Shown in pieces: positions 28,122 through 36,964 of a stretch of DNA of 48,575 bases. This DNA is from Clostridia bacterium. GTDB lineage: Bacteria > Bacillota > Clostridia > Christensenellales > Aristaeellaceae. Numbering within the stretch: the stretch's first letter is position 1; every line of letters starts with the position of its first letter. Below the pieces are notes generated by a model. The model was not told where the DNA came from and ran no database searches. It saw only the letters and a list, made by a program, of their open reading frames with translations. The position numbers were made by a program, and so were the translations under genes. The stretch lies in NCBI GenBank assembly GCA_017524615.1, contig JAFXVJ010000056.1, positions 1-48,575 on the forward strand, in the 5' to 3' direction.

Positions 28122-29933
28122 ATGAAAAAACGGATGGCGATCCTGCTGGCGGCAGCGCTGCTGCTGGGCGCGTGTGCCGGCATGGCGGAAGGGGAATTTG
28201 AGCCTTATTGGGCAGCCGTGGCGGTGTTCGGCGAGGCGGAAGGCGTTTCCTTGCAGAAAGAGCCGGATCATGACGCGGACGCGCTGGCGCTGGTATATGG
28301 CGGCACGCCGGTGGAGGTGCTTTCCGTAACGGATGGCCCCGGCGGGGAAAGGTGGGCTGCGGTGCGCGTGGGCCATGCGGACGCGCCCGAGGTGACGGGC
28401 TATGTGCCGCTGAAGCGGCTGATGGCATACAATCGCAATTACGGCGCGCCGTCGCTGTTCCGCACGGCGGAGGTGAAAAATCGGGCGGCCCTGCTTCGCG
28501 AACAGACGGATGAAAGCGCGCCGGGCCTGCGCACCCGGGACCGGCTGTATCTGCTGGCCGATATGGGCGAAGGCTGGCTGCTGGCCGCCGAGGACGATTC
28601 TCTGCAGCGCGCCGGCTATATCCGGACAGAGGAACTGGAGAGCTTCCGGATGGACGTCACTGCGTTTGTGTTTCCTGACCGCGGCGAAAAAGCGACGGTG
28701 TACCGGGACAAGGCGCTTTCCGAGCCGATCGGGTCCTTTTACGCCGGCGTCATGACCGGCGTGACGGATTATTCCCAGGAAGAGGGCTGGGCAAAAGTCG
28801 AGGGCTTCGGCCTGTGGGGCGGCATGAGCTGGGACATGAACTGGGAACTGCGGGGCTATATTTCGCCCGACGACCTGCTGGTATTCACCCAAACCTGGGA
28901 TGTGGATTATCAGATGCCCACCGGTATCCTGCTGGAAGCGGCCGTCGATCAAAACGGGCACGAGCTTCCGGAGGGCAGCGCGGTGACGATCATCGGGGAA
29001 ATGAACGGCCAGATACAGATCGTTTCCTATGATTGGGAGATCATGGACGACATCGCCCTGGCGGTGGCTCCCGAGGACATCGAAATCACCGACCGGCCCG
29101 CTGACAACCGGGGCCCGGCGCGGCTGGGATATGCGTTTTGGCCGGACGGCCAGGCCTACGGCGGCAATGAGTGGATCCTCATGGGCAACGAACCCAACGA
29201 CAGCCTTCCGGGGGACTTCGACGGGTGCCTGTCGGAGGTGCTGGGGGAGGAAGACGGCTGGTATCAGCTGCGGTGCTATGAAAGGAAGAATTACTGGTCG
29301 CCCAAAGCAGGCGCCGGATACATCGCCGAAGCGGACCTGATCCCGGAGCGTACGGAGTCAAAGGGCCCCGGCGGCTGGATAGCTGAAGCAATGGATCAGG
29401 GTCTGTGGTACATGCGTGTGGACGCGGGGCAGGACGCGAAGCTGACGCTGCAAAAGCCGGGCGGTGAAACCGAGCGCTACATCGCCGAAAAATCGGAGGA
29501 GGCTCGGTACTATACCGTTTACGTGACGCCCGGCACCCGGGTGACGCTGGAAGGAACAGGGGAGATGATCCCCCTGAACGGGGAAAAACCGCCCGTTCTG
29601 GTGGCCCGTGACAAGCGGGATGTTCCGGAGGACGAAGCCCTGTTTTCCGGCAGCGGACGGTATTTCTGCGACACCCAGATCGCCATTGACAACCTGGGCG
29701 CGTTCAGCTATTATATCGTGCCCGTGGATGAAAGCCGGGAAAGCTGGTTCACGGTGTCCGATCTGGTTTCTCCCGGAACGCGCACAGAACTGAGTCACCC
29801 GGAAAACGGCCAATGGCCGGATGTCGACGAAATGGCGTGGTGGGAACAGCAGGGCTCGTTTGTGGACATGTATCCCGGTCAGTTCCTGGAACTGCATCAT
29901 TGCGTTCTGTATATGTTCTACGGGAACGGATGA
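28122..29933 (+). CDS. Large putative lipoprotein with SH3-like segments, function unknown
   Basis: 603 residues. The N-terminus MKKRMAILLAAALLLGACAG is a signal peptide with a lipobox (LGAC), so it is probably anchored to the outer face of the membrane. Several segments look like bacterial SH3-type repeats: VSLQKEPDHDADALALVYGGTP...GYVPLKRLM at 35-105, ALLREQTDESAP...GYIRTEEL at 122-170, and two weaker ones with YISPDDL and YIAEADL endings near 250 and 400. The last 190 residues have no recognisable domain. Its start has AAAGGAGG 9 bp upstream. It stands alone between an intergenic repeat and the maf-mre operon. A role in envelope sensing or wall binding is a guess. Confidence 0.7.
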   Translation: MKKRMAILLAAALLLGACAGMAEGEFEPYWAAVAVFGEAEGVSLQKEPDHDADALALVYGGTPVEVLSVTDGPGGERWAAVRVGHADAPEVTGYVPLKRLMAYNRNYGAPSLFRTAEVKNRAALLREQTDESAPGLRTRDRLYLLADMGEGWLLAAEDDSLQRAGYIRTEELESFRMDVTAFVFPDRGEKATVYRDKALSEPIGSFYAGVMTGVTDYSQEEGWAKVEGFGLWGGMSWDMNWELRGYISPDDLLVFTQTWDVDYQMPTGILLEAAVDQNGHELPEGSAVTIIGEMNGQIQIVSYDWEIMDDIALAVAPEDIEITDRPADNRGPARLGYAFWPDGQAYGGNEWILMGNEPNDSLPGDFDGCLSEVLGEEDGWYQLRCYERKNYWSPKAGAGYIAEADLIPERTESKGPGGWIAEAMDQGLWYMRVDAGQDAKLTLQKPGGETERYIAEKSEEARYYTVYVTPGTRVTLEGTGEMIPLNGEKPPVLVARDKRDVPEDEALFSGSGRYFCDTQIAIDNLGAFSYYIVPVDESRESWFTVSDLVSPGTRTELSHPENGQWPDVDEMAWWEQQGSFVDMYPGQFLELHHCVLYMFYGNG

Positions 29934-30102
29934 CGGCGGCTGATACGGCAAAGAATGATCCCGCGCGCCGCATGCGGGACCGGCGCGGGGAATGAATGCC
30001 GGATCCTCCGCGCTCCGTCCCCGCTTCCTTTTCTCCCGGCCGCGCGGACGGGAAGCGAATTATTAAATTTTACAAAATCGTTTCGAATTGTTTCAAAAAG
30101 AC

Positions 30103-30132
30103 TGTACTTGCGCCCCCGAATTATGCTATAAT
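30103..30132 (+). promoter_or_regulatory. Possible promoter of the maf-mre operon
   Basis: TGCTATAAT is an extended -10 (TATAAT at 30127-30132). The -35 is poor (GTACTT at 30104-30109). The preceding 70 bases are AT-rich. The interval 29934-30100 has no gene. Confidence 0.45.
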
Positions 30133-30188
30133 AAGGGGCGCGTTTTTTGTGTACGCAAAAACGCGGGAAAGCCAAAGGAGCAATTTGC

Positions 30189-30755
30189 ATGGGTGAATCG
30201 TTGATATTGGCGTCCGCTTCTCCCCGGAGGCGGGAGCTGATGGCATATACGGGCATCCCCTTCGAAGTGATCGTGGCGGACGCGCCCGAAACGAAGGAAG
30301 GGCGGCCGGACGCGCTGGTGATGGAAAACGCGCGGCGCAAGGCGCAGGCGGTGGCGGACGGGCATCCGGGCCGTTTGGTGATCGGGGCGGACACCGTCGT
30401 GTACCAAAACGGCCGGGCGCTGGGCAAACCCCGGGACCGGCAGGACGCGATCTGCATGCTGCGGGCGCTGTCGGGGGCGTGGCACGAGGTGTACACCGGG
30501 GTATGCGTCATTCGCCCCGACGGCACCACGGATGCCAGGTGCGACGTATCCCGGGTGCAGTTCGCCCAGCTGGATGAGGAAACCATTGCCCGCTATGTGG
30601 ATACGGGGGAACCCTTCGACAAGGCGGGCGCCTACGCCGTACAGGGCAGAGCGGGCATGTATGTGCGCAGGATCGAGGGCAGCTATTCCAATGTGATCGG
30701 CCTGCCCATGGCGATGGTGCGGGACATGCTGCATGATGCCGGATTGAAGATTTGA
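30189..30755 (+). CDS. maf: Maf family nucleoside triphosphate pyrophosphatase
   Basis: Hydrolyses non-canonical or excess nucleoside triphosphates (dTTP/UTP type in related YhdE enzymes). 188 residues with the ASASPRRRELM loop, VIGADTVV, and the YDTGEPFDKAGAYAVQG-like active-site stretch. ATG 30189 is preceded by AAAGGAG at 9 bp. It is the first gene of the maf-mreB operon, the usual position in Firmicutes, where it was once linked to septum inhibition. In many relatives radC sits between maf and mreB; here it is missing. Confidence 0.93.
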   Translation: MGESLILASASPRRRELMAYTGIPFEVIVADAPETKEGRPDALVMENARRKAQAVADGHPGRLVIGADTVVYQNGRALGKPRDRQDAICMLRALSGAWHEVYTGVCVIRPDGTTDARCDVSRVQFAQLDEETIARYVDTGEPFDKAGAYAVQGRAGMYVRRIEGSYSNVIGLPMAMVRDMLHDAGLKI

Positions 30756-30783
30756 AAATCACACAAAGAATGGATGAGGCTAC

Positions 30784-31827
30784 ATGGCCATTATAGCGCC
30801 GGATATTGGGATCGACCTGGGAACGGCCAATACGCAGGTCTATGTGAAGAAAAAGGGCATCGTGATCGACGAGCCGTCCATGCTGGTGGTGGATCGCGGC
30901 GGCAAGCACGCGGTGCGCGCCATCGGCGAGGAAGCCCGGGTGCTTTTGGGCCGCACGGCGGCGGACGTGACGTCGGTGCGTCCCCTGTCGGACGGCATGA
31001 TCCGGGATTTTGATATGACGCAGTATATGCTGCAGTACTTTGTCCGCAAGGCCATCGGCGCCAGCCGCCTGGTAAAGCCGCGGGCCATCATGACCATCCC
31101 CTGCCGGGTGTCGCCCATCGAGCGGCGCGCGGTGCGCAAGGCGGCGGTGTATGCCGGCGTACGGGAAAATCAGCTGCACCTGGTGGAAAAGCCCTTTGCC
31201 GCGGCGCTGGGATCGGGCCTGCCGGTGTTCGAGCCCACCGGATCCATGGTGGTGGACATCGGCGGCGGCACCACGGAAGCGGCCGTAATCAGCCTGGGCG
31301 GCGTGGTGGTGTCCCGGTCCATCCGCATCGGCGGCGTAAAAATGGACGAGGCCATCATCGCCTATGTGAAGCGGGAATTCAACATGCTCATCGGCGACCG
31401 CACAGCCGAGGACGTGAAAATCACCCTGGGCTCCGCCCTGCCGCTGAAGGAAGAGCGGCGTGTGCTGGTGCGGGGACGGGACATGATCACCAACCTGCCC
31501 CAGACGGTGGAAATATCCTCCGCGCGGGTATATGAAGCGCTGCGCACCCCCTGTCAGGCCATTCTGTCCGCCATTCAGCATGTGCTGGAGCGTACGCCGC
31601 CGGAACTGGCGGGGGACGTGATGAAATCGGGCATCCATTTGACCGGCGGGGCCAGCCAGCTGTTCGGCCTGGACCAGTATATCGCGTCTGAACTGGACAT
31701 GCCTGTGCTGTTGGCCAGGGATCCCACGGGCAGCGCGGCCATGGGCGCGGGCCATCTAGCCGACAATATCGAACTGCTGCACCGAATCGGCAAATCCAGC
31801 TTCCTGCGGGAAGAGGGCGAGGAGTAA
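30784..31827 (+). CDS. mreB: Rod shape-determining protein MreB
   Basis: Actin-like ATPase that forms membrane-bound filaments guiding lateral wall synthesis. 347 residues with phosphate-1 motif DIGIDLGTANTQVYV, connecting motif, phosphate-2 motif MVVDIGGGTTEAAVISLGG and the LTGGASQLFGLDQYI adenosine motif. It starts 28 bp after maf with a weak site (GGATGAGG) and ends 6 bp before mreC. The hydrophobic residues MAIIAP at the N-terminus could help membrane contact. Confidence 0.97.
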   Translation: MAIIAPDIGIDLGTANTQVYVKKKGIVIDEPSMLVVDRGGKHAVRAIGEEARVLLGRTAADVTSVRPLSDGMIRDFDMTQYMLQYFVRKAIGASRLVKPRAIMTIPCRVSPIERRAVRKAAVYAGVRENQLHLVEKPFAAALGSGLPVFEPTGSMVVDIGGGTTEAAVISLGGVVVSRSIRIGGVKMDEAIIAYVKREFNMLIGDRTAEDVKITLGSALPLKEERRVLVRGRDMITNLPQTVEISSARVYEALRTPCQAILSAIQHVLERTPPELAGDVMKSGIHLTGGASQLFGLDQYIASELDMPVLLARDPTGSAAMGAGHLADNIELLHRIGKSSFLREEGEE

Positions 31828-31833
31828 AGCTGC

Positions 31834-33654
31834 ATGGCAAGACATCATGACCGGGAATTCTCCGAAAGCGACCATCTGCAGGCTGCGGATATGGGCCGCG
31901 TGCCGGACGACGGCATTCAGGACCGGCAGCCTGCCTGGGCCCAGCGGATGGAAGAGGCGCGGGGGCTGAGCGCTCCGGACGCGCCTCAGACGGAGAACAG
32001 GGAAGCGGATCGCGCAGAGGAACGGCCTGGGCGCAGCGACGCCACGGACGCTTCTTTGGGTTCGGTTCCCCATGCCCCGGCAGCAGTGCATGAGGAGGAT
32101 GCGGCGGGCGCTGCCGACTTGGAAGACGTGGATATTCCGCCGGCCCGGGAGGAGGAAGACATTCCTCCGGATCGCGAAGCGGCGGACGGACCGGATCAGG
32201 ACAGCGGGGCGCAGGACGCCGGCGGGCAGCCCGCGGAACAGGTGATCCGGGAGCAGGCCCGGAAGGAGCAGGCGCAGCAGGCCTGGCAGCAGGAAGCCCA
32301 GCGGGTGGAGAGCACCATGTTTGCCCGCCGCCGTCTGCCGGGGGACCGGCTGGATCTTCAGGAAGCACAGAATGAAAAAAGCGGCCGGGGAAAGCGGGCC
32401 GCCAAGCAGGCCCGGCGGAAAACCAGCAAGCGCAAAAAGAAAAAGGGGCAGACCGATGAGCGCCAGGGCTTCCTTCGGAAAATGGCCATCATTCTGGTGT
32501 GCAGCGGCTTATTCCTGATGCTGGCGCTGATGGTGGTGTCCAGCTTCGTTTCCCATCCCATCCTGTCGCTGCCCCGCCGCATCGTGACGGCGGTGGTGTC
32601 GCCGGTGCAGTCCTTTTTTTCCAGGATCACCGACGGCGTGGTGGATTATCTGCGGATGCTGAAGATCCGGGGCAACATCGAATACGAATACGAGCAGGTG
32701 CGCATCCAGCTGGACGATTATGCCACGCTGGTGGCCCAGGACGAGGAATTGCGCCACACCATCGAAGAACTGTACGATCAGCTGGATGAGATGGAACGCA
32801 ACAGGAGCATGAATCCTTTGGCGGCCCAGGTGATCGGCACGGACTCCGGCACTTATTTTTCCACCCTCACCCTGGATGTGGGACGGAACAACGGCGTGAC
32901 GGACAACATGGCCGTGGTGTCCCAGGGGGGATTGGTGGGCGTTACCTATAACGTGAAGGAAACCACCTGCCAGGTGAGCTGCATCATCAACAGCAATTGC
33001 ACCGTGGCCGGACTGGTGCAGTCCAGCCGGGACCAGGGCAGCGTGAAGGGCACACTGGGCACCAACGGAGAGCCCATGTGCCGCATGTATTACCTGCCGG
33101 ATACTTCTCTGCCCCGCCCCGGCGACGTGGTGGTCACCTCGGGCGTGGGCCTGGAATTCCCCAAGGGCATTCCCATCGGGTATATCCGGGAAAGCACCCG
33201 GGGCATGGAGGACAATAAATCCTACGTGGTGTTGGAGCCGGTGGTGGATTTCCAGCATCTGGAGTATGTGACGGTGTACCGCTATCGGCCTTCCTATGCC
33301 GAACCGGCCCAAAACCGCACCAATGCCTCCAGCAATCTGCGGCTGGAGCCCCTAGTGACAGCCCAGCCGGTGCCCACCTTCCAGGTGGGCGGCGTGAGCG
33401 ACTTCATTTTCAGCGCCACCCAGGCGCCGGAGGAAACCGTGACGGAAACCCCGGCGCCCACCGCCACGCCCAGCCCGACGCCTTCGGCTACGCCGGCCCC
33501 CAAGGGGACGGATGTTCCCCCGAACCTGGAATACATTCCGGCGGATCTGTCCGGCAGAACGCCCACGCCGTCGCCCCGGCCCACCTTTACCCCTGCGCCC
33601 ACCCCGGCGCCTACGCCGGATCCCGGCCAGATGATGGTGGAGGATGACGAGTGA
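31834..33654 (+). CDS. mreC: Rod shape-determining protein MreC with long N- and C-terminal extensions
   Basis: Membrane protein that links MreB filaments to the wall synthases. At 606 residues it is about twice the normal size. Residues 1-215 are an acidic then basic, low-complexity cytoplasmic region (many Glu, Asp, Gln, Ala; a Lys/Arg-rich block near 185-207). The single membrane helix is 217-239, the coiled coil about 281-326, and the beta-sandwich MreC core about 327-490 (QVIGTDSGTYFSTLTLDVGRNNGVTDNMAVV, PRPGDVVVTSGVGLEFPKGIPIG). Residues 490-606 are a Pro/Thr-rich tail with TPAPTATPSPTPSATPAP-like runs, predicted to reach into the wall. It overlaps mreD by four bases (GTGA). Confidence 0.95.
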   Translation: MARHHDREFSESDHLQAADMGRVPDDGIQDRQPAWAQRMEEARGLSAPDAPQTENREADRAEERPGRSDATDASLGSVPHAPAAVHEEDAAGAADLEDVDIPPAREEEDIPPDREAADGPDQDSGAQDAGGQPAEQVIREQARKEQAQQAWQQEAQRVESTMFARRRLPGDRLDLQEAQNEKSGRGKRAAKQARRKTSKRKKKKGQTDERQGFLRKMAIILVCSGLFLMLALMVVSSFVSHPILSLPRRIVTAVVSPVQSFFSRITDGVVDYLRMLKIRGNIEYEYEQVRIQLDDYATLVAQDEELRHTIEELYDQLDEMERNRSMNPLAAQVIGTDSGTYFSTLTLDVGRNNGVTDNMAVVSQGGLVGVTYNVKETTCQVSCIINSNCTVAGLVQSSRDQGSVKGTLGTNGEPMCRMYYLPDTSLPRPGDVVVTSGVGLEFPKGIPIGYIRESTRGMEDNKSYVVLEPVVDFQHLEYVTVYRYRPSYAEPAQNRTNASSNLRLEPLVTAQPVPTFQVGGVSDFIFSATQAPEETVTETPAPTATPSPTPSATPAPKGTDVPPNLEYIPADLSGRTPTPSPRPTFTPAPTPAPTPDPGQMMVEDDE

Positions 33655-34292
33655 AATCGCTGAAACGCGGCCTGAAGGCGCTGCTGATCACGGCGCTGGC
33701 CTATTTGATCCAGGTGTGCGTGCTGCGGCATCTGCCCGTGGCGGGGGTGACGGGCAGCGTCATTTTTGCCGCCCTGGCCGTGCTGACGGTGAGCTGCGGG
33801 AAAAAGTACGCCTTCTGCTCCTCCTGCCTGACGGGCATGGTGATGGAATGCATGCTGTCGCCCGTGCCGGCGCTGTACGCCATCGCCTATCCGGTGATCG
33901 CCATGCTGGGGGCCCAGATGTTCGCTGACATGAGCGACCGGCAGCTGGAACGCCGCCGCATGCTGAATGAAAACCGCCGCAGCCGTTTAGCGGAAACCGG
34001 CGCCAAGGAGCGTTGGTGGAGCCGCTTTTTCCTGCAGTACCGGGAGGGCAACCTGCCCGCCCATCTGCGCATCCCCCTGTGCGCGGCGGTGATGGACCTG
34101 ATGCTCAATGTGGTCATGTGCGTGTACATGTACCTGATCGGTCAGGACATCGGCTTTTTGCACATTGCGCGCATCTTCGCGTCCGTGGCGTACACATCGG
34201 CGCTGGCGGTGGTGATCATGGTGCCTCTGCGCTTCTTCCTGGGCATGTATCCCAAGCGGAGGAAGGTGGATAAAGGAGGTGAATACCAGTGA
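33651..34292 (+). CDS. mreD: Rod shape-determining protein MreD
   Basis: 213-residue polytopic membrane protein with about six hydrophobic helices, the third partner of MreB and MreC. It starts with GTG inside the GTGA overlap with mreC and ends inside a GTGA overlap with pbp2. Between helices 4 and 5 (about residues 90-135) it carries a basic cytoplasmic loop (ERRRMLNENRRSRL) longer than in Bacillus MreD. Sequence conservation is low in this family; identity rests mainly on position and topology. Confidence 0.9.
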   Translation: MKSLKRGLKALLITALAYLIQVCVLRHLPVAGVTGSVIFAALAVLTVSCGKKYAFCSSCLTGMVMECMLSPVPALYAIAYPVIAMLGAQMFADMSDRQLERRRMLNENRRSRLAETGAKERWWSRFFLQYREGNLPAHLRIPLCAAVMDLMLNVVMCVYMYLIGQDIGFLHIARIFASVAYTSALAVVIMVPLRFFLGMYPKRRKVDKGGEYQ

Positions 34293-36931
34293 AGGATGAG
34301 TTCCGAAGAACCAAAAGAACCAAGGCGAAGGACCATAAGTTGAATTTCCGTTTCCTGCTGTTCACGGCGGTGGTGGCCGCCATGTTCGGCGTGCTGGTAT
34401 TCGGCCTGTATCGCCTGCAGATTGAACAGGGTGAACAGTATTCCGAGGCGACAGGCAGCCAGAGCATCAAACGCATCGCCGTCAAGGGCAGCCGCGGCAT
34501 GATCACCGACATCAATTCCGTGGTGCTGGCGCAGAGCGAAAAAGCCTATAACGTCACCTTCTACCGGGAAAACGATGATTGGGATTATCCCACCCGGCAA
34601 TTGCTGGAAGCGATCGACATCATCGAATCCCGGGGCGGCGCCGTGACCGTCACCTTTCCCATCATCCGCAATGAGGAAACAGGCGAGCTTGAATTCAATT
34701 TCGGCTCCGGCATTTCCGAAAGCGCCTGGAACACCCGCCGGAATTATTTCTACAGCAACAATTACCTGAAAAACGCCGCCAAGGACGGCATGCCCTCGCC
34801 CCAGGTGTGCTTCGACACCCTGCGCAAGCGGTACGGCTTCACCGCGCTGCCCAACGGCCAATATGTGCTGCAGCTGGATCAGTACGGCAATTCCGTGGTG
34901 GCGGACGCCAAAGCCCCCAACGGCAACCCGGTAGTGGAAACCTACCCGGCCACGGAGGAAAGGGTGCTGCAGGTCATCGCCATCAACGCGGTGATGCAGG
35001 ATAACGCCTATAACTCCCTGCCTGTGGCCATCGCCGAGGACGTGAGCTACGATACCGTCAGCGAGATTGAGGGCCGCAGCATGTCCATGCCCTGGGTGTC
35101 CATCGCCATGGGGGACAAGCGGGTGTATCCCAACGGCTCTCTGGCCGCCACGGTGATCGGCTACACCGGCAAGATCCAGAACGCCGAATACTACTACAGC
35201 GATTTGCAGCCCGCCGGCTACGCCATGAACGATTATATCGGTCAGGCCGGCATCGAAAACAGCATGGAAGGCTGGCTGACCGCCAATATCACCCAGCGCC
35301 AGGGCTACCGCATCGTGGAGGTGGACCCGCAGGGCAAGGTGACGCGCGAATTGGACTATGTGGAGCCCCAGGACGGCAACACCGTCAAGCTCACCATCAA
35401 CGCCCAGTATCAGGCGGTGGCCGAGCGGTGCATCCGCAACAACGTGCTGGAAACCCGCTCCATTCAGGAAACCCGCATGACCCAGGCGAACTGGATGGAA
35501 ACCAACAAGGACAAGATCTCCGTCCGGGACTGGGAGGAGGACCCCCTCCGCCTGGCCAACACCGGCGTGCTGATCGTGCTGGACGTGAAAACGGGCAACA
35601 TCCTGGCCCTGGCCCAGTATCCCAATTATGACCTGAACGCCATGGTGAAGGGCGGCGAGCCGGCCCTGGAAATCGTGCAGGACAGCCGCCATCTGCTGAT
35701 GAATTTCGCCATCCAGACCCGGGCCGAGCCGGGCTCCATTTTCAAAATGTGCACCGGCCTGGCGGGCCTGACCAACGGGGTGCTGACGCCGCAGGACACC
35801 ATCGACGATATGGGCCCCTTTATGAATTACACCAACAACCGCGCCGACGCTCCCCACTGCTGGACCAGCCACCCCAAGGACCACCAGGGGCTGAATATTT
35901 CCTCGGCGCTGACCAAGTCCTGCAACTATTTTTTCTACACCGTATCCAGCCGCCTGTACGATTCCGACCCCAGCGCGGAGAAGCTGTATAAATACGCCGC
36001 GCAATTGGGCCTGACCACCAAAACGGGCATTGACCTGCCGGGCGAATTGCGCTCCATCGTGGGCAACCAGACCAACCTGTACGATACCAGCGCCAGCCTG
36101 CAGGAGCAGATGACCTCCACGCCCGAAATCGTGGCGGCGCGGATCAAAAAGCACATCCGCAATTACGGCTCCAGCTACGGCATCGAATACGACGACGCGC
36201 GTCTGGACCGGTGCATCAAGCTGCTGATGGACATGGCCATCAACGTGGGCCAGGGCGACTGGATCGTGGAAGCCCGAAAGATTTTTATGTCCGAATTGAA
36301 CATGACCCGCACCATGGTCATGCAGGCCGCGCTGATGCGGGATTTGTGGAATTACCTGAACACCATCAAATGGGGCGGCAGCCAGGAGATCCAGATGGGC
36401 GTGGGCCAGTCCATCACGCTTCTGACGCCCATCGCCGTGTCCCGGTACGTGGGCGCGCTCAACAGCGAAGCGATCGTTTGGAACCCCAACATCGTGGATT
36501 CCATCATCTCTCCGGAGGGCGAGATCCTCTCCCAGCGCAGCGCCACAAAATTCAATACGCTGGAGAGCGCCAAGCCCTATATGCCCTACATCCTGGAAGG
36601 GATGGCGGGCGTGGTCGACGAATCCGGTACCGCTGCCAGCCACTTCAGGGGCTGGAAATACAGCCCTGCCGAAAAGTACATGTACGGAAAGACCGGGACC
36701 TCCCAGGTGACCATCGGCAAAATCAAATTGGACCTGGAGAACAACGGCTGGTTCGTAGCCCTGTGCCCCAAGGATACGCCGGAAATCGCCATCGTGGCGT
36801 TCATTCAGAACGGCTTCTCCGGCGGCCACACCACCTCCGCCGCCCGCGATTTTATTGAATTCTATCTGGATGAAAAGGCCAAGGTGGATGATTCCATCGT
36901 CCTGCCCGGCGGCAACCAATTGGCCCCGTAA
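34289..36931 (+). CDS. mrdA: Penicillin-binding protein 2 (elongasome transpeptidase)
   Basis: Class B PBP that cross-links new peptidoglycan together with RodA. One membrane helix (about 22-43) is followed by the dimerisation and pedestal domain and the transpeptidase domain. Catalytic motifs: Ser483-I-F-Lys486 in EPGSIFKM, Ser544-C-Asn546 in TKSCNYFFY, and Lys801-Thr-Gly in YGKTGTSQ. At 880 residues it is far longer than the usual 600-720. Extra sequence is seen in the pedestal (about 95-260) and between the SxN and KTG motifs (about 605-690, helical and charged). Start GTG with AAAGGAGG about 8 bp upstream, coupled to mreD. Confidence 0.96.
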   Translation: MKDEFRRTKRTKAKDHKLNFRFLLFTAVVAAMFGVLVFGLYRLQIEQGEQYSEATGSQSIKRIAVKGSRGMITDINSVVLAQSEKAYNVTFYRENDDWDYPTRQLLEAIDIIESRGGAVTVTFPIIRNEETGELEFNFGSGISESAWNTRRNYFYSNNYLKNAAKDGMPSPQVCFDTLRKRYGFTALPNGQYVLQLDQYGNSVVADAKAPNGNPVVETYPATEERVLQVIAINAVMQDNAYNSLPVAIAEDVSYDTVSEIEGRSMSMPWVSIAMGDKRVYPNGSLAATVIGYTGKIQNAEYYYSDLQPAGYAMNDYIGQAGIENSMEGWLTANITQRQGYRIVEVDPQGKVTRELDYVEPQDGNTVKLTINAQYQAVAERCIRNNVLETRSIQETRMTQANWMETNKDKISVRDWEEDPLRLANTGVLIVLDVKTGNILALAQYPNYDLNAMVKGGEPALEIVQDSRHLLMNFAIQTRAEPGSIFKMCTGLAGLTNGVLTPQDTIDDMGPFMNYTNNRADAPHCWTSHPKDHQGLNISSALTKSCNYFFYTVSSRLYDSDPSAEKLYKYAAQLGLTTKTGIDLPGELRSIVGNQTNLYDTSASLQEQMTSTPEIVAARIKKHIRNYGSSYGIEYDDARLDRCIKLLMDMAINVGQGDWIVEARKIFMSELNMTRTMVMQAALMRDLWNYLNTIKWGGSQEIQMGVGQSITLLTPIAVSRYVGALNSEAIVWNPNIVDSIISPEGEILSQRSATKFNTLESAKPYMPYILEGMAGVVDESGTAASHFRGWKYSPAEKYMYGKTGTSQVTIGKIKLDLENNGWFVALCPKDTPEIAIVAFIQNGFSGGHTTSAARDFIEFYLDEKAKVDDSIVLPGGNQLAP

Positions 36932-36964
36932 GGCGGGATCAGCACGAAGGGAAAGGAGACCGAG

